NCBI RefSeq assembly: GCF_039543385.1
Contig: NZ_BAABJQ010000023.1
Span: 1-64,000 of the forward strand
Source: Rugosimonospora acidiphila
GTDB lineage: Bacteria > Actinomycetota > Actinomycetes > Mycobacteriales > Micromonosporaceae
Reading direction: 5' to 3'
DNA length: 64,000 bases
Part shown: piece after piece, positions 17,979-26,932 of the stretch
How positions within the stretch are numbered: the stretch's first letter is position 1
Layout of the letters: each line of letters begins with the position of its first letter
The notes under the pieces: model-generated
Seen by the model: only the letters and a program-made list of their open reading frames with translations
The model's database searches: none
Told to the model about the DNA's origin: nothing
Translations under genes and position numbers: made by a program

Positions 17979-18721
17979 GGCATCGCACCCAGGAAGTGCC
18001 GTAGGTAGCGCGGGTCCACCCGGTCGAGGCCGAGCAGCACGTAGAAGTCGGCGCAGCCGAAGTCGGGGTCGTACGCGGGAGCCCCGCACACCCAGGCGCC
18101 CAGCCGCAGGTACCCGCGCAGCAGCGGCGGCACCGCCACCCGGCCCGGCGCCTCGGTCCCCGGGTGCCACGGCTGCCGCGGTGTGACCCGGTACTCCTCG
18201 GGCGCCAGGTGCCGGCGCTGGACCAGGTCCCACACCCCCGTCGCGACCGTACCGCCGTCGTCCAGCCCGACCGAGGCGCAGCCGGCCAGCCATTGGTGCC
18301 CGGTCAAGTGCATATACCGGGCGATACCGGCCCACATTAGGTTAATCACCGCTCCGCCCCGGTGATCCGGGCGCACGCAGGAGCGGCCCGTCTCCACCAG
18401 GTCGTGGGCGATCCCGGCCTGCGCCGAAAGCTCGAACTCCGTGTCGGAGTAGCGCCCCTCGATGCGCCCCGGCGGGAGCATCCGGTAGGTGCCGACCACC
18501 GCACCGGTCAGGTCCTCGACGACGATCAGGTGGTCACAGTGCCGGTCGAATTCATCCACGTCCAGGTGCGGCGTACCGGTGTGCAACCGCGCGCCGAGTT
18601 CCTCGGCGAACACCTCGTACCGCAGGCGCTGCGCCGCGCGGACCTCGGCGGGGCCATCCGCGATGCGCAGCGTGTACCGGGCCGCTCCGGTGGTGGGTGT
18701 GCTGACGGCTAGTACAGTCAT
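17975..18721 (-). CDS. OlsB-like ornithine N-acyltransferase (GNAT superfamily)
   Basis: A 248-residue protein of the Acetyltransf_5/OlsB group, which uses acyl-ACP to acylate the alpha-amino group of ornithine. Conserved blocks are RLRYEVFAEELGAR near residue 35, FDRHCDHLIVVE, VGTYRMLPP, VETGRSCVRPDHRGG and GCASVG. The C-terminus PDFGCADFYVLLGLDRVDPRYLRHFL also matches. The open frame extends upstream, but ATG 18721 is chosen because the domain begins about 15 residues later. It overlaps the OlsA-like gene. Ornithine lipids are phosphorus-free membrane lipids made when phosphate is scarce in many bacteria. Confidence 0.85.
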   Translation of the reverse strand: MTVLAVSTPTTGAARYTLRIADGPAEVRAAQRLRYEVFAEELGARLHTGTPHLDVDEFDRHCDHLIVVEDLTGAVVGTYRMLPPGRIEGRYSDTEFELSAQAGIAHDLVETGRSCVRPDHRGGAVINLMWAGIARYMHLTGHQWLAGCASVGLDDGGTVATGVWDLVQRRHLAPEEYRVTPRQPWHPGTEAPGRVAVPPLLRGYLRLGAWVCGAPAYDPDFGCADFYVLLGLDRVDPRYLRHFLGAMP

Positions 18722-19221
18722 ACAACTCTGTGTAAATCCGTGGCCTGCCGAAATGATGAACGTCGACCGCTCACCGACGTGGAATCCTGATGAACGGCTG
18801 TGACCGGGGTCGACCGGATGCCGGGTGATCGACGGTCGTGCCCATTTATCACTCACGGTTATCCGGCGGGACTCTCGGTCATCCGGCGAGGGGTCCGCAT
18901 CATGATCACGTCGGGTCGGGTTTTGGACACAGACCGCCACGACGGGGCAGCGCGCCATTCATCGCGTGCGGCACAATCGTGGCGTGCGGTGCTCATGCCT
19001 ATCGATCAGGCGCCAGGATATTTCCTGATTGTTGCCGCCATATCAGAGGTCGCTCCGCCGCCCGCAAGCGAGATCGCGCGATCGGCGCGATAAGCACACG
19101 TGAATCAATTTCTGTGAGGCGTCACACGGTACGAAGCCGGTGGAGTCGGCCGATGCTTGTACGCGTAGCCTGAGAACACACTCAGGTCAAAACAGACTCG
19201 TGAAGAAACGAGAGAGCGGCA
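18722..19221. other. 500-bp divergent intergenic region between olsB-like gene and kgd
   Basis: No reading frame here has convincing codon bias. The region is less GC-rich than its surroundings and must hold the promoters for both directions. A short hairpin CCTGAG-6 nt-CTCAGG at 19169-19186 lies in the probable kgd leader. I recognise no riboswitch. Confidence 0.6.
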
Positions 19222-22200
19222 GTGTCGACTCAACAGGCATCGCAGGAGAATCCGCTGGCGGATTTCGGTCCGAATGAGTGGATCGTCGAAGACATGTACC
19301 AGCGCTACCTCGCCGATCCAGCGAGCGTAGACCCGGCTTGGCACGACTTCTTCGCCGACTACAAGCCGACCCTCGAGCAGCCGACGGGCGTCGCGACCGC
19401 TCCACCGACACAGCCACCCGCCTCGCCGCCGGCACCCGCCGCCAACGGTAGCGTCGCCCCGGCCAAGGCCGCGCCGGCGCCCGCCCAGGCCCCGACGGCC
19501 GCGCCCGCCGCCACGACGGCCGCGCCAGCGGCGCCGGCCAAGCCCGCGACCCCGGCCAAGCCCGCCGCCAAGCCGGCGACTGCCGCCAGGCCCGCCGCCG
19601 CGGCGAAGCCGGCCCCGCCGGTCACCGCGCCGTCCGCCGCGACCACGACCGTGCTGCGCGGGGTGGCCGCCCGGATCGTGCAGAACATGGACCAGTCACT
19701 GTCCGTACCGACGGCGACCAGCGTGCGCGCCGTGCCGGCCAAGCTGCTGTCGGACAACCGCATCGTGATCAACAATCACCTCGCGCGCGGCCGGGGCGGC
19801 AAGGTCAGCTTCACCCACCTGATCGGGTACGCGCTGGTCAAGGCGCTGGCCTTGCACCCGGAGATGAACAACTCCTTCGCCGAGGTCGACGGCAAGCCGG
19901 CGCTGGTCGCGCCCGAGCACGTCAACCTGGGCATCGCGATCGACCTGGCCCGCCCGGACGGCAGCCGCAGCCTCGTCGTGCCCAGCATCAAGGGCTCCGA
20001 GGAAATGGACTTCCGCCAGTTCTGGCAGGCGTACGAGGACATCGTCCGGCGCGCCCGCAAGAACGAGCTGACCATGGACGACTACGCCGCCACCACGATC
20101 TCGCTGACCAACCCTGGCGGCATCGGCACCGTGCACTCGATGCCCCGGCTGGTCACCGGCCAGGGCACGATCATCGGCGTCGGCGCCATGGAGTACCCGG
20201 CCGAGTACTCCGGCATGTCGGACGAGGCGCTGGCCAACAGCGCGGTCAGCAAGATCATCACGCTGACCAGCACGTACGACCACCGGATCATCCAGGGCGC
20301 CCAGTCGGGCGAATTCCTCAAGGTCATGCACGAGCTGCTGCTCGGCGAGCACGACTTCTACGACGAGATCTTCACCGCGCTGCGCATCCCCTACGAGCCC
20401 GTGCGCTGGGTGCGTGACGTGGCACACACCTCCGAGGGCCAGATCGACAAGGCGGCCCGGATCATCGAGCTGATCCACGCGTACCGGGTGCGCGGCCACA
20501 TGATGGCCGACACTGACCCGCTCGAGTTCCACATCCGCCGCCACCCGGACCTCGACGTGCTCGAGCACGGGCTGACCCTCTGGGACCTGGACCGCGCCTT
20601 CCCGGTCGGCGGGTTCGCCGGCAAGCAGAAGATGAAGCTGCGCGAGGTGCTCGGTGTGCTGCGCGACTCGTACTGCCGCCGGGTGGGCGTCGAGTACATG
20701 CACATCATGGACCCGGAAGAGCGCAACTGGATCCAGGAGCGGGTGGAGCGCAAGTACACCAAGCCCGACGCCGAGGAGCAGAAGCACGTCCTGTCCCGGC
20801 TCAACGCCGCGGAGGCGTTCGAGACCTTCCTGCAGACCAAATTCGTCGGCCAGCGCCGGTTCTCCCTGGAGGGTGGGGAGAGCCTGATCCCGCTGCTCGA
20901 CGAGATCCTGTCCCGCTCTGCGGTCGGCGGGCTGGATGAGGTCGTGATCGGGATGGCCCACCGTGGCCGGCTCAACGTGCTGGCCAACATCGTCGGCAAG
21001 CCGTACGAGAAGATCTTCTCGGAGTTCGAGGGCCACCTCGACCCGAAGACCGCGCAGGGCTCGGGCGACGTGAAGTACCACCTCGGCCAGACCGGCAAGT
21101 TCAGCACCCCGGACGGGGAGCACGGGATCACCGTCTCGGTGGTGGCCAACCCGTCGCACCTGGAGGCGGTCGACCCGGTGCTGGAGGGCATCGTCCGGGC
21201 CAAGCAGGACCGGATCGACCTCAAGCTGGAGGGCTACACCGTGCTCGCGGTCGCGGTGCACGGCGACGCCGCGTTCGCCGGCCAGGGCGTGGTGCAGGAG
21301 ACGCTCAACCTGTCCCAGCTGCGCGGGTACCGCACCGGCGGCACCGTGCACGTGGTCGTCAACAACCAGGTCGGCTTCACCACCGCCCCGGAGTACTCGC
21401 GGTCCAGCCTGTACTCCACGGACGTGGCCCGCATGATCCAGGCGCCGATCTTCCACGTCAACGGCGACGACCCCGAGGCCGTCGTCCGGGTCGCCCGGCT
21501 GGCCTTCGAGTACCGCCAGGCGTTCAACAAGGACGTGGTCATCGACCTGGTCTGCTACCGGCGGCGCGGGCACAACGAGGGCGACGACCCCTCGATGACC
21601 AACCCGCTGATGTACCACATCATCGACAACAAGCGCTCGGTTCGGAAGCTGTACACCGAGGAGCTGATCGGCCGGGGCGACATCACGCTCGACGACGCGG
21701 AGGAGTCGCTGCGCGACTTCCAGCAGCAGCTCGAGACCGTGTTCAAGGCGACCCGCGACACCTCGACCACGAGCCGTCCGGCCCGCAACCGCGAGCCGCA
21801 GCCCGAGCCGGTGGTGGAGACGGCGATCACCGCCGAGCTGGTCAAGCAGATCGGCGAGGCGCACGTCAACCTGCCTGAGGGCTTCACCCCGCACAAGCGC
21901 GTGGTCCAGCTGCTCGAGCGGCGCGCGAAGATGTCCGTGCAGGGCGACATCGACTGGGGCTTCGGCGAGATCATCGCCCTCGGCTCGCTGCTCAACCAGG
22001 GCGTGACCGTCCGGCTGGCCGGGCAGGACTCGCGGCGAGGCACGTTCGTCTCCCGGCACGCCAGCGTGGTCGACGCGGAGACCGGTGACGACTACCTGCC
22101 GCTGTTCGCGGTGAAGCACGACGACGCCCGGTTCTTCGTGCACGACTCGCTGCTGTCGGAGTACGCGGCGATGGGCTTCGAGTACGGGTACTCGGTGGAG

Positions 22201-22971
22201 AACCTGGACGCGTTCGTGGCCTGGGAGGCGCAGTTCGGCGACTTCGCCAACGGGGCGCAGTCCGTGGTCGACGAGTTCATCTCCTCCGGCGAGGTCAAGT
22301 GGGGCCAGCGCTCGGCGGTGACGCTGCTGCTGCCGCACGGCCACGAGGGCCAGGGCCCGGACCACACCTCGGGGCGCATCGAGCGGTACCTGCAGCTGTG
22401 CGCCGAGGACAACCTGCGGGTCGTGCTCCCGTCCACCCCCGCTCAGCACTTCCACCTGCTGCGCCGGCAGGCCCTCTCGCCGAAGAAGAAGCCGCTGGTG
22501 GTCTTCACCCCGAAGTCGCTGCTGCGGCACAAGCTGGCGGTCTCGGCGGTGTCGGAGTTCACCACCGGCACCTTCCAGCGGGTCATCCCGGACACGGTGG
22601 CGCCGGCCAGCATCACCCGGGTGCTGTTCTGCTCCGGCAAGGTCTATTACGACCTGATCCAGGCCCGGGCCGACCGGAAGATCACCAACACCGCGATCGT
22701 CCGGGTCGAGCAGCTGTACCCGCTGCCGGTGGACGAGATCCGGGCGGCCATCGCCCAGTACCCGGCGGCCAACGACTTCTCCTGGGTCCAGGAGGAGCCG
22801 GCCAACCAGGGTGCCTGGTCGTTCATGGCGATGAACCTGCTGGAACACCTCGACGGCGTGTCGCTGCGGCGGATCTCGCGGCCGGCCGCGGCCGCCCCTG
22901 CGGTGGGCTCGGCGAAGCTGCACGAGGCCGAGCAGGCAGCGCTGATCGAGGCCGCCCTGCCGCGCGCCTGA
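19222..22971 (+). CDS. kgd: multifunctional 2-oxoglutarate decarboxylase/dehydrogenase (Kgd/OdhA type)
   Basis: A 1249-residue TCA-cycle enzyme. The N-terminal ~45 residues (NEWIVEDMYQRYLADP) are the E1 leader, followed by an alanine/proline linker at ~50-145. A succinyltransferase-like E2 domain without lipoyl domain runs ~145-385 (NLGIAIDLARPDGSRSLVVP, TYDHRIIQGAQSGEFL). The thiamine-diphosphate E1 domain follows (VIGMAHRGRLNVLANI, VVANPSHLEAVDPVLEG, RRGHNEGDDPSMTNPLMY, LPHGHEGQGPDHTSGR). It decarboxylates 2-oxoglutarate and transfers the succinyl group within the actinobacterial mixed dehydrogenase complex. In mycobacteria and corynebacteria the FHA protein GarA/OdhI inhibits it. The GTG start at 19222 has a purine-rich upstream stretch. 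A long hairpin follows. Confidence 0.97.
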   Translation: MSTQQASQENPLADFGPNEWIVEDMYQRYLADPASVDPAWHDFFADYKPTLEQPTGVATAPPTQPPASPPAPAANGSVAPAKAAPAPAQAPTAAPAATTAAPAAPAKPATPAKPAAKPATAARPAAAAKPAPPVTAPSAATTTVLRGVAARIVQNMDQSLSVPTATSVRAVPAKLLSDNRIVINNHLARGRGGKVSFTHLIGYALVKALALHPEMNNSFAEVDGKPALVAPEHVNLGIAIDLARPDGSRSLVVPSIKGSEEMDFRQFWQAYEDIVRRARKNELTMDDYAATTISLTNPGGIGTVHSMPRLVTGQGTIIGVGAMEYPAEYSGMSDEALANSAVSKIITLTSTYDHRIIQGAQSGEFLKVMHELLLGEHDFYDEIFTALRIPYEPVRWVRDVAHTSEGQIDKAARIIELIHAYRVRGHMMADTDPLEFHIRRHPDLDVLEHGLTLWDLDRAFPVGGFAGKQKMKLREVLGVLRDSYCRRVGVEYMHIMDPEERNWIQERVERKYTKPDAEEQKHVLSRLNAAEAFETFLQTKFVGQRRFSLEGGESLIPLLDEILSRSAVGGLDEVVIGMAHRGRLNVLANIVGKPYEKIFSEFEGHLDPKTAQGSGDVKYHLGQTGKFSTPDGEHGITVSVVANPSHLEAVDPVLEGIVRAKQDRIDLKLEGYTVLAVAVHGDAAFAGQGVVQETLNLSQLRGYRTGGTVHVVVNNQVGFTTAPEYSRSSLYSTDVARMIQAPIFHVNGDDPEAVVRVARLAFEYRQAFNKDVVIDLVCYRRRGHNEGDDPSMTNPLMYHIIDNKRSVRKLYTEELIGRGDITLDDAEESLRDFQQQLETVFKATRDTSTTSRPARNREPQPEPVVETAITAELVKQIGEAHVNLPEGFTPHKRVVQLLERRAKMSVQGDIDWGFGEIIALGSLLNQGVTVRLAGQDSRRGTFVSRHASVVDAETGDDYLPLFAVKHDDARFFVHDSLLSEYAAMGFEYGYSVENLDAFVAWEAQFGDFANGAQSVVDEFISSGEVKWGQRSAVTLLLPHGHEGQGPDHTSGRIERYLQLCAEDNLRVVLPSTPAQHFHLLRRQALSPKKKPLVVFTPKSLLRHKLAVSAVSEFTTGTFQRVIPDTVAPASITRVLFCSGKVYYDLIQARADRKITNTAIVRVEQLYPLPVDEIRAAIAQYPAANDFSWVQEEPANQGAWSFMAMNLLEHLDGVSLRRISRPAAAAPAVGSAKLHEAEQAALIEAALPRA

Positions 22972-22981
22972 TTGGCAACCA

Positions 22982-23027
22982 ATGGGCCGCGGGTGCCCCC
23001 GTTTCGTCGGGGGCACCCGCGGCCCAT
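22982..23027 (+). terminator. strong hairpin terminator after kgd
   Basis: A perfect 20-bp inverted repeat (22982-23001 with 23008-23027) with a 6-nt loop TTTCGT begins 10 bp after the kgd stop. It separates kgd from the small gene at 23039. Confidence 0.92.
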
Positions 23028-23038
23028 ATCGTGAGGTC

Positions 23039-23221
23039 ATGTACTTCACCGATCGCGGCATCGAGGAGCTGGCGCAACGGCGGGGCGACGAGTCCGTGTC
23101 GGTCGAGTGGCTGGCCGAGCGGCTGCGCGACTTCGTCGACCTCAACCCGGAGTTCGAGACGCCGATCGAGCGGTTCGCCACCTGGCTGGCCCGGCTCGAC
23201 GACGAGGACGACGACCTCTGA
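23039..23221 (+). CDS. DUF6104-like small conserved protein
   Basis: A 60-residue acidic helical protein (MYFTDRGIEELAQRR, VSVEWLAERLRDFVDLNP, FETPIERFATWLARLDDED) of the short actinobacterial family found next to the 2-oxoglutarate enzyme gene. ATG 23039 is the start, since family members begin with MYFTDRGIEEL. It lies only 11 bp after the kgd terminator hairpin, so read-through or its own promoter inside the hairpin region is needed. Function unknown. Confidence 0.8.
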   Translation: MYFTDRGIEELAQRRGDESVSVEWLAERLRDFVDLNPEFETPIERFATWLARLDDEDDDL

Positions 23222-23342
23222 GGCGACCCGCGACCAGCCGCCGAACGAGCGGACCCGCACCGATGGGCAGCGCGGCCGGAGCCGGTTCAGGACGCGGGCG
23301 CGGGCATGGCCGCGCGACCGGTCGGGTGATTACCCTGGCGAG

Positions 23343-23663
23343 ATGAGCTCCTGTCCTCACCTGGCCGAGATCGCCGATGTCAGCCCGCAGCCGCTCGGCG
23401 GTTGCGCCGAGTGCCTGGCATCCGGCGGTCGCTGGGTACATCTGCGCGAGTGCCTGACCTGCGGGCACGTCGGCTGCTGCGACTCGTCGCCGAACCGGCA
23501 CGCGACCGCGCACTACCACGAGACCGGGCACCCGATCGTCACGTCCTACGAACCGGACGAGGACTGGGTCTGGTGCTACCCGGACGAGGCGATCGTCGGC
23601 ACGGCCGCCCGCCCCGCCGGTCAGCGGGGCCTGGGCGGCCCGGCCGCCGATCCCATCAGCTGA
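23343..23663 (+). CDS. UBP-type zinc-finger protein
   Basis: A 106-residue protein with a complete ZnF-UBP pattern: CPHL at residue 4, CAEC, LRECLTCGHVGCCDSS, then HATAHYHETGHPI and a DEDWVWCYPDE tail. In eukaryotes this fold binds the ubiquitin C-terminus. Actinobacteria keep stand-alone versions of unknown role, possibly binding free C-termini of small modifier-like proteins. ATG 23343 follows a GGCGAG ribosome-like site. Its 3' end overlaps the convergent 54-residue gene by 8 bp. Confidence 0.9.
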   Translation: MSSCPHLAEIADVSPQPLGGCAECLASGGRWVHLRECLTCGHVGCCDSSPNRHATAHYHETGHPIVTSYEPDEDWVWCYPDEAIVGTAARPAGQRGLGGPAADPIS

Positions 23664-23820
23664 GCAGCAGCCAGCCCACCACCACGACGACGACGACCGC
23701 CACCACAATGCCGACGATCATCGGCAGCGGGGAGCGCTTGGCCGGCTCCGGTTCCTTGCTCTGCGCGTACGCCTGGAACTGTTGGGTGCTGCCGCTCGGA
23801 TCGATCTGCTGGTTCGACAT
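23656..23820 (-). CDS. 54-residue single-pass membrane protein
   Basis: An unlisted short gene: a hydrophilic N-terminus (MSNQQIDPSGSTQQFQAYAQ), a basic turn AKRSPLP, and a hydrophobic helix dominated by valines (residues ~34-53). It ends LLLS. Codon third positions are almost all G or C, which supports real coding. It is predicted to be anchored in the membrane with the N-terminus inside. It converges on and overlaps the UBP zinc-finger gene by 8 bp and lies upstream of pruA on the same strand. Function unknown. Confidence 0.7.
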   Translation of the reverse strand: MSNQQIDPSGSTQQFQAYAQSKEPEPAKRSPLPMIVGIVVAVVVVVVVGWLLLS

Positions 23821-23841
23821 GCGGTAGACCCTAACGGGTGA

Positions 23842-25470
23842 TCACAGCATGTGCGGGTACGTGTGGTCGGTCGGCGGCACGAAGGTCTCCTTGATGGTGC
23901 GCGGCGACATCCAGCGCATCAGGTTCTGCCAGGAGCCGGCCTTGTCGTTGGTGCCAGACGCCCTCGCCCCGCCGAAGGGCTGGTGGCCCACCACGGCACC
24001 GGTCGGCTTGTCGTTGACGTAGAAGTTGCCGGCCGCGTACCGCAGCGTGTGGCTGGCCCAGTCGATGACCCGGCGGTCGGTGGCGAAGATGGAGCCGGTC
24101 AGCGCGTACGGTGCGGCCGACTCGGCCTGGCGCACGACGTCCTCGAAGTCGCCATCGTCGTAGACGTAGACGGAGAGGATCGGCCCGAAGTACTCGGTGC
24201 GCATCACCTCGTGGCCCGGGTCCGTGCACTGGACGACCGTCGGGCGCACGAACCAGCCCTCCGAGTCGTCGGCGGTGCCGCCCGCCAGGACCGTGCACGC
24301 GGGCGAGTTCTTCACCATGTCCAGCGCGGCCGTGTGCTTCGCGAAGGCCCGCGCGTCGATGACCGCGCCACCGAAGTTGCCGAAGTCGCTGACGTCGCCG
24401 TAGGTCAGCGACTCGGTGGTGGCCACCAACTGGTCGCGCAGGCCGGCCTCCCACAGCGATCGGGGCAGGTAGGCCCGGGAGGCGGCGGAGCACTTCTGGC
24501 CCTGGTACTCGAAGGCGCCCCGGACCAGCGCGGTGTTCAGCGACGCCACGTCCGCCGACGCGTGGGCGATCACGAAGTCCTTCCCGCCGGTCTCGCCGAC
24601 CAGGCGCGGGTACCCGCGGTACCGCCCGATGTTCTCGCCCACCGTCCGCCACAGCGTCTGGAACGTCGCGGTGGAGCCGGTGAAGTGGATGCCGGCCAGG
24701 TCGGGATCGGCGAGCACCACCTCGGAGACCGCGAGCCCGTCACCGGTCACCATGTTGATCACGCCGGGCGGCAGGCCGGCCGCCTCCAGTACCCGCATGG
24801 TGAAGTGCGCCGCGAACTGCTGGGTGGGCGACGGCTTCCACACCACCGTGTTGCCCAGCAGCGCGACCGAGGTCGGCAGGTTGCCGGCGATCGCGGTGAA
24901 GTTGAACGGCGTGATCGCGTACACGAAGCCCTCGAGCGGCCGGTAGTCGAACCGGTTCCACACGCCGGGCGAGGACAGCGGCTGCTCGGCGAGCAGCTTG
25001 CGCGCGAAGAAGACGTTGTACCGCAGAAAGTCGATGAGCTCGCAGGCGGCGTCGATCTCGGCCTGGAACGCCGTCTTCGACTGGCCCAGCATCGTCGCGC
25101 CGTTGATGGTGTCGCGCCACGGCCCGGCGAGCAGGTCCGCGGCGCGGAGGAAGACGGCGGCCCGGTCATCAAAGGACAATTCACGCCACATCGGGGCGGC
25201 TTTCTTCGCGGCCGTCACCGCATCGACGGCGTCGCCGTTGGTTGCGTTGTGGGTGAGTCCCAGAACGTGCCGATGCACGTGCGGCTGCACCACTTTGATG
25301 GGTTCGCCGCCGGCCATACGTTGCCGTCCGTCGACGGTCATCGTCAGGTCCAGCCGGTCTCCGGCCAGCTCATCGAGGCGACGGCGCAGGCTGTCCCGTT
25401 CTGGACTTCCCGGCGCGTACGTCCGGTTCGCTTCATTACGTGGCTCTGGTACGGCGGAAACGGCATCCAT
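23842..25470 (-). CDS. pruA: L-glutamate gamma-semialdehyde dehydrogenase (P5C dehydrogenase)
   Basis: A 542-residue aldehyde dehydrogenase that oxidises glutamate semialdehyde (from proline or arginine) to glutamate with NAD+. The nucleophile is Cys327 in EYQGQKCSAASRAYLP and the general base is Glu293 in LVGETGGKDF. ITPFNFTAIAGNL and the N-terminal FKVVQPH-like region (IKVVQPHVHRHVLG) match the ALDH4/PruA subgroup rather than general ALDHs. Length is as in human ALDH4A1. ATG 25470 has a GGAGG-type site. No putA/proline dehydrogenase gene lies beside it. It diverges from a membrane protein gene across 157 bp. Confidence 0.94.
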   Translation of the reverse strand: MDAVSAVPEPRNEANRTYAPGSPERDSLRRRLDELAGDRLDLTMTVDGRQRMAGGEPIKVVQPHVHRHVLGLTHNATNGDAVDAVTAAKKAAPMWRELSFDDRAAVFLRAADLLAGPWRDTINGATMLGQSKTAFQAEIDAACELIDFLRYNVFFARKLLAEQPLSSPGVWNRFDYRPLEGFVYAITPFNFTAIAGNLPTSVALLGNTVVWKPSPTQQFAAHFTMRVLEAAGLPPGVINMVTGDGLAVSEVVLADPDLAGIHFTGSTATFQTLWRTVGENIGRYRGYPRLVGETGGKDFVIAHASADVASLNTALVRGAFEYQGQKCSAASRAYLPRSLWEAGLRDQLVATTESLTYGDVSDFGNFGGAVIDARAFAKHTAALDMVKNSPACTVLAGGTADDSEGWFVRPTVVQCTDPGHEVMRTEYFGPILSVYVYDDGDFEDVVRQAESAAPYALTGSIFATDRRVIDWASHTLRYAAGNFYVNDKPTGAVVGHQPFGGARASGTNDKAGSWQNLMRWMSPRTIKETFVPPTDHTYPHML

Positions 25471-25627
25471 GGCGGGCTCCTCCGGAGGGATCTCGGCGGC
25501 ATCGGCGAGGCCACACCCATACTGGCACGGCCGGCGGACCTCACCGACGGCCCCGCGCCACGTGACAGGCGCCGTTACCCACGCGCGTACCCTGAGTCAT
25601 CGGCGACAGTGGTAAAGGGGAGCCGAG

Positions 25628-26755
25628 ATGCCTGAAGACGCCGAGCGTCCCACCGGCCAGCGCAGCACGATAGTGCTGTTCGCGCTCGGTCTGATCTGGC
25701 TCGCCGCCTATTTGTGGTCGGCGCACGCCAGCATCGACGAGGCCGGCACGGATCAGCTCATCGCCGTGTTCGACGCGGCGCTGGCGCTGCCCGGCGTAGT
25801 CGCCGCCACCATGCTCGCCGGCGCCACGGCCGGCGTCACGGCGCTCGGCTGGCTGCGACCGCGCCTGCCCGGACCCGGTGGCTGGGCGGTGTCGGGCGTC
25901 GCGCTGCTCGCCGGCCTCATCGTCGGCGGCCTGGCCGGCGGCATGATCCTGGTGGGCTACGGTCACCGTTCATCGATCACGGTACTGGCCTGGGCGGTAC
26001 TGGCCGCCGGAGCGGTCGGCGGCATCCTGGGCAGCGCCCGGCCCCGCGAGATGACCTCCGCCGGACTGGCCGCCACGATCGTCGCGTTCCTCATCGGGTT
26101 CGTGCTGAACTACAAGCAGGACTCGCTGCTCAACCTGTTCGGCGCCGGAGCCTCGGTGCAGTCGCGGGCCGACGCGCTCAACCGGCTCACGCCGACCGAA
26201 TCCCTGCTGGCTGGCCTGCTGGCCGGCATCGTCGCCTACCTGTACCTGCGCCGGACCGGCACCGGGCTGCAGTTCTGGCCACGATTCTGGGCGCATTTGG
26301 CGGCCGGCGCGACGCCGGGGATCATCCTGCTGCTCGCCGAGGCGGTGACCCGGCTTGGCGGGGGCCAGCTGTTCGGGGCCGCGGGCAGCGACAGCGCGAT
26401 CGACCAGACCGCCGTGGCGTACTCCAGCGGCGCCCGGCTGAACCACGGTCTCCTCGTCCTCTTCACGGGGGCGTTCGTCGCCGTGATCGCGTTCGGCGGC
26501 ACCATCCGCCGGGCGAACGCCGTCCGGGCCGAGACGGCCGGGGGCCGTGGCGCGGCCGGAGGCGTGGGCCATCGTGGGGTCGCGAGTGCCGCCCGGAGGG
26601 CTGCGGCGCCGGCCGGCCGGGACTCGGTGGCGGCCGTCGCGGGCCCGGCCGAGGTGGCCGCCACGGGCGCCGACGAGCTGACCGCCACGGGTCCGGCGGG
26701 GCTGGCCTCCGCCGACGCCTCCCCCGGCAACGGCTCGGGGGCCGTCGAGTCCTGA
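25628..26755 (+). CDS. polytopic membrane protein of unknown function
   Basis: A 375-residue protein with about eight predicted membrane helices between residues 15 and 300 (TIVLFALGLIWLAAYLW, VVAATMLAGATAGVTALGW, ALLAGLIVGGLAGGMILVGY, VLAWAVLAAGAVGGILG, LLVLFTGAFVAVIAFGG among them). A hydrophilic alanine/glycine-rich C-terminal tail (~305-375) contains ATGADELTATGPAGLASADAS. ATG 25628 has AAAGGGGAG upstream. I recognise no transport or enzyme motif. The NYKQDSLLNLFG loop and VQSRADALNRLTPTESLLAG segment look conserved-type rather than random. It is followed by an 18-bp repeat array and a convergent gene. Confidence 0.82.
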   Translation: MPEDAERPTGQRSTIVLFALGLIWLAAYLWSAHASIDEAGTDQLIAVFDAALALPGVVAATMLAGATAGVTALGWLRPRLPGPGGWAVSGVALLAGLIVGGLAGGMILVGYGHRSSITVLAWAVLAAGAVGGILGSARPREMTSAGLAATIVAFLIGFVLNYKQDSLLNLFGAGASVQSRADALNRLTPTESLLAGLLAGIVAYLYLRRTGTGLQFWPRFWAHLAAGATPGIILLLAEAVTRLGGGQLFGAAGSDSAIDQTAVAYSSGARLNHGLLVLFTGAFVAVIAFGGTIRRANAVRAETAGGRGAAGGVGHRGVASAARRAAAPAGRDSVAAVAGPAEVAATGADELTATGPAGLASADASPGNGSGAVES

Positions 26756-26780
26756 CCGAACCGTCGAGGCCCGCGGATCG

Positions 26781-26871
26781 GGCGGTCAGGCCGGATCAGG
26801 CGGTCAGGCCGGATCAGGCGGTCAGGCCGGATCAGGCGGTCAGGACAGGATCAGGCCGTCAGGCCGGATCA
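26781..26871. repeat. 18-bp tandem repeat array between convergent genes
   Basis: Unit GGCGGTCAGGCCGGATCA. Copies at 26781-26798, 26799-26816 and 26817-26834 are identical. 26835-26853 has one inserted base and a change, and 26854-26871 has one change; a degraded copy follows. It lies between the membrane protein stop and the convergent DUF6912-like gene stop, so it is non-coding. Confidence 0.88.
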
Positions 26872-26932
26872 GGCCGTCGAGGCCCGATCCGGTCCGGCCG
26901 ACGGGAAGGGCCCGGCGGGCCGGCGCAACGGC

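Noticed and set aside
18800..19173. Possible small genes upstream of kgd
   Set aside because: Open frames here have no GC-third-position bias and no motifs; they look like chance frames in a promoter region.
19696..23181. 1161-codon open frame antisense to kgd
   Set aside because: A mirror of kgd codon bias with no recognisable domain; kgd itself is certain.
26781..26871. CRISPR array
   Set aside because: Repeats are contiguous with no variable spacers, and no cas gene is present.
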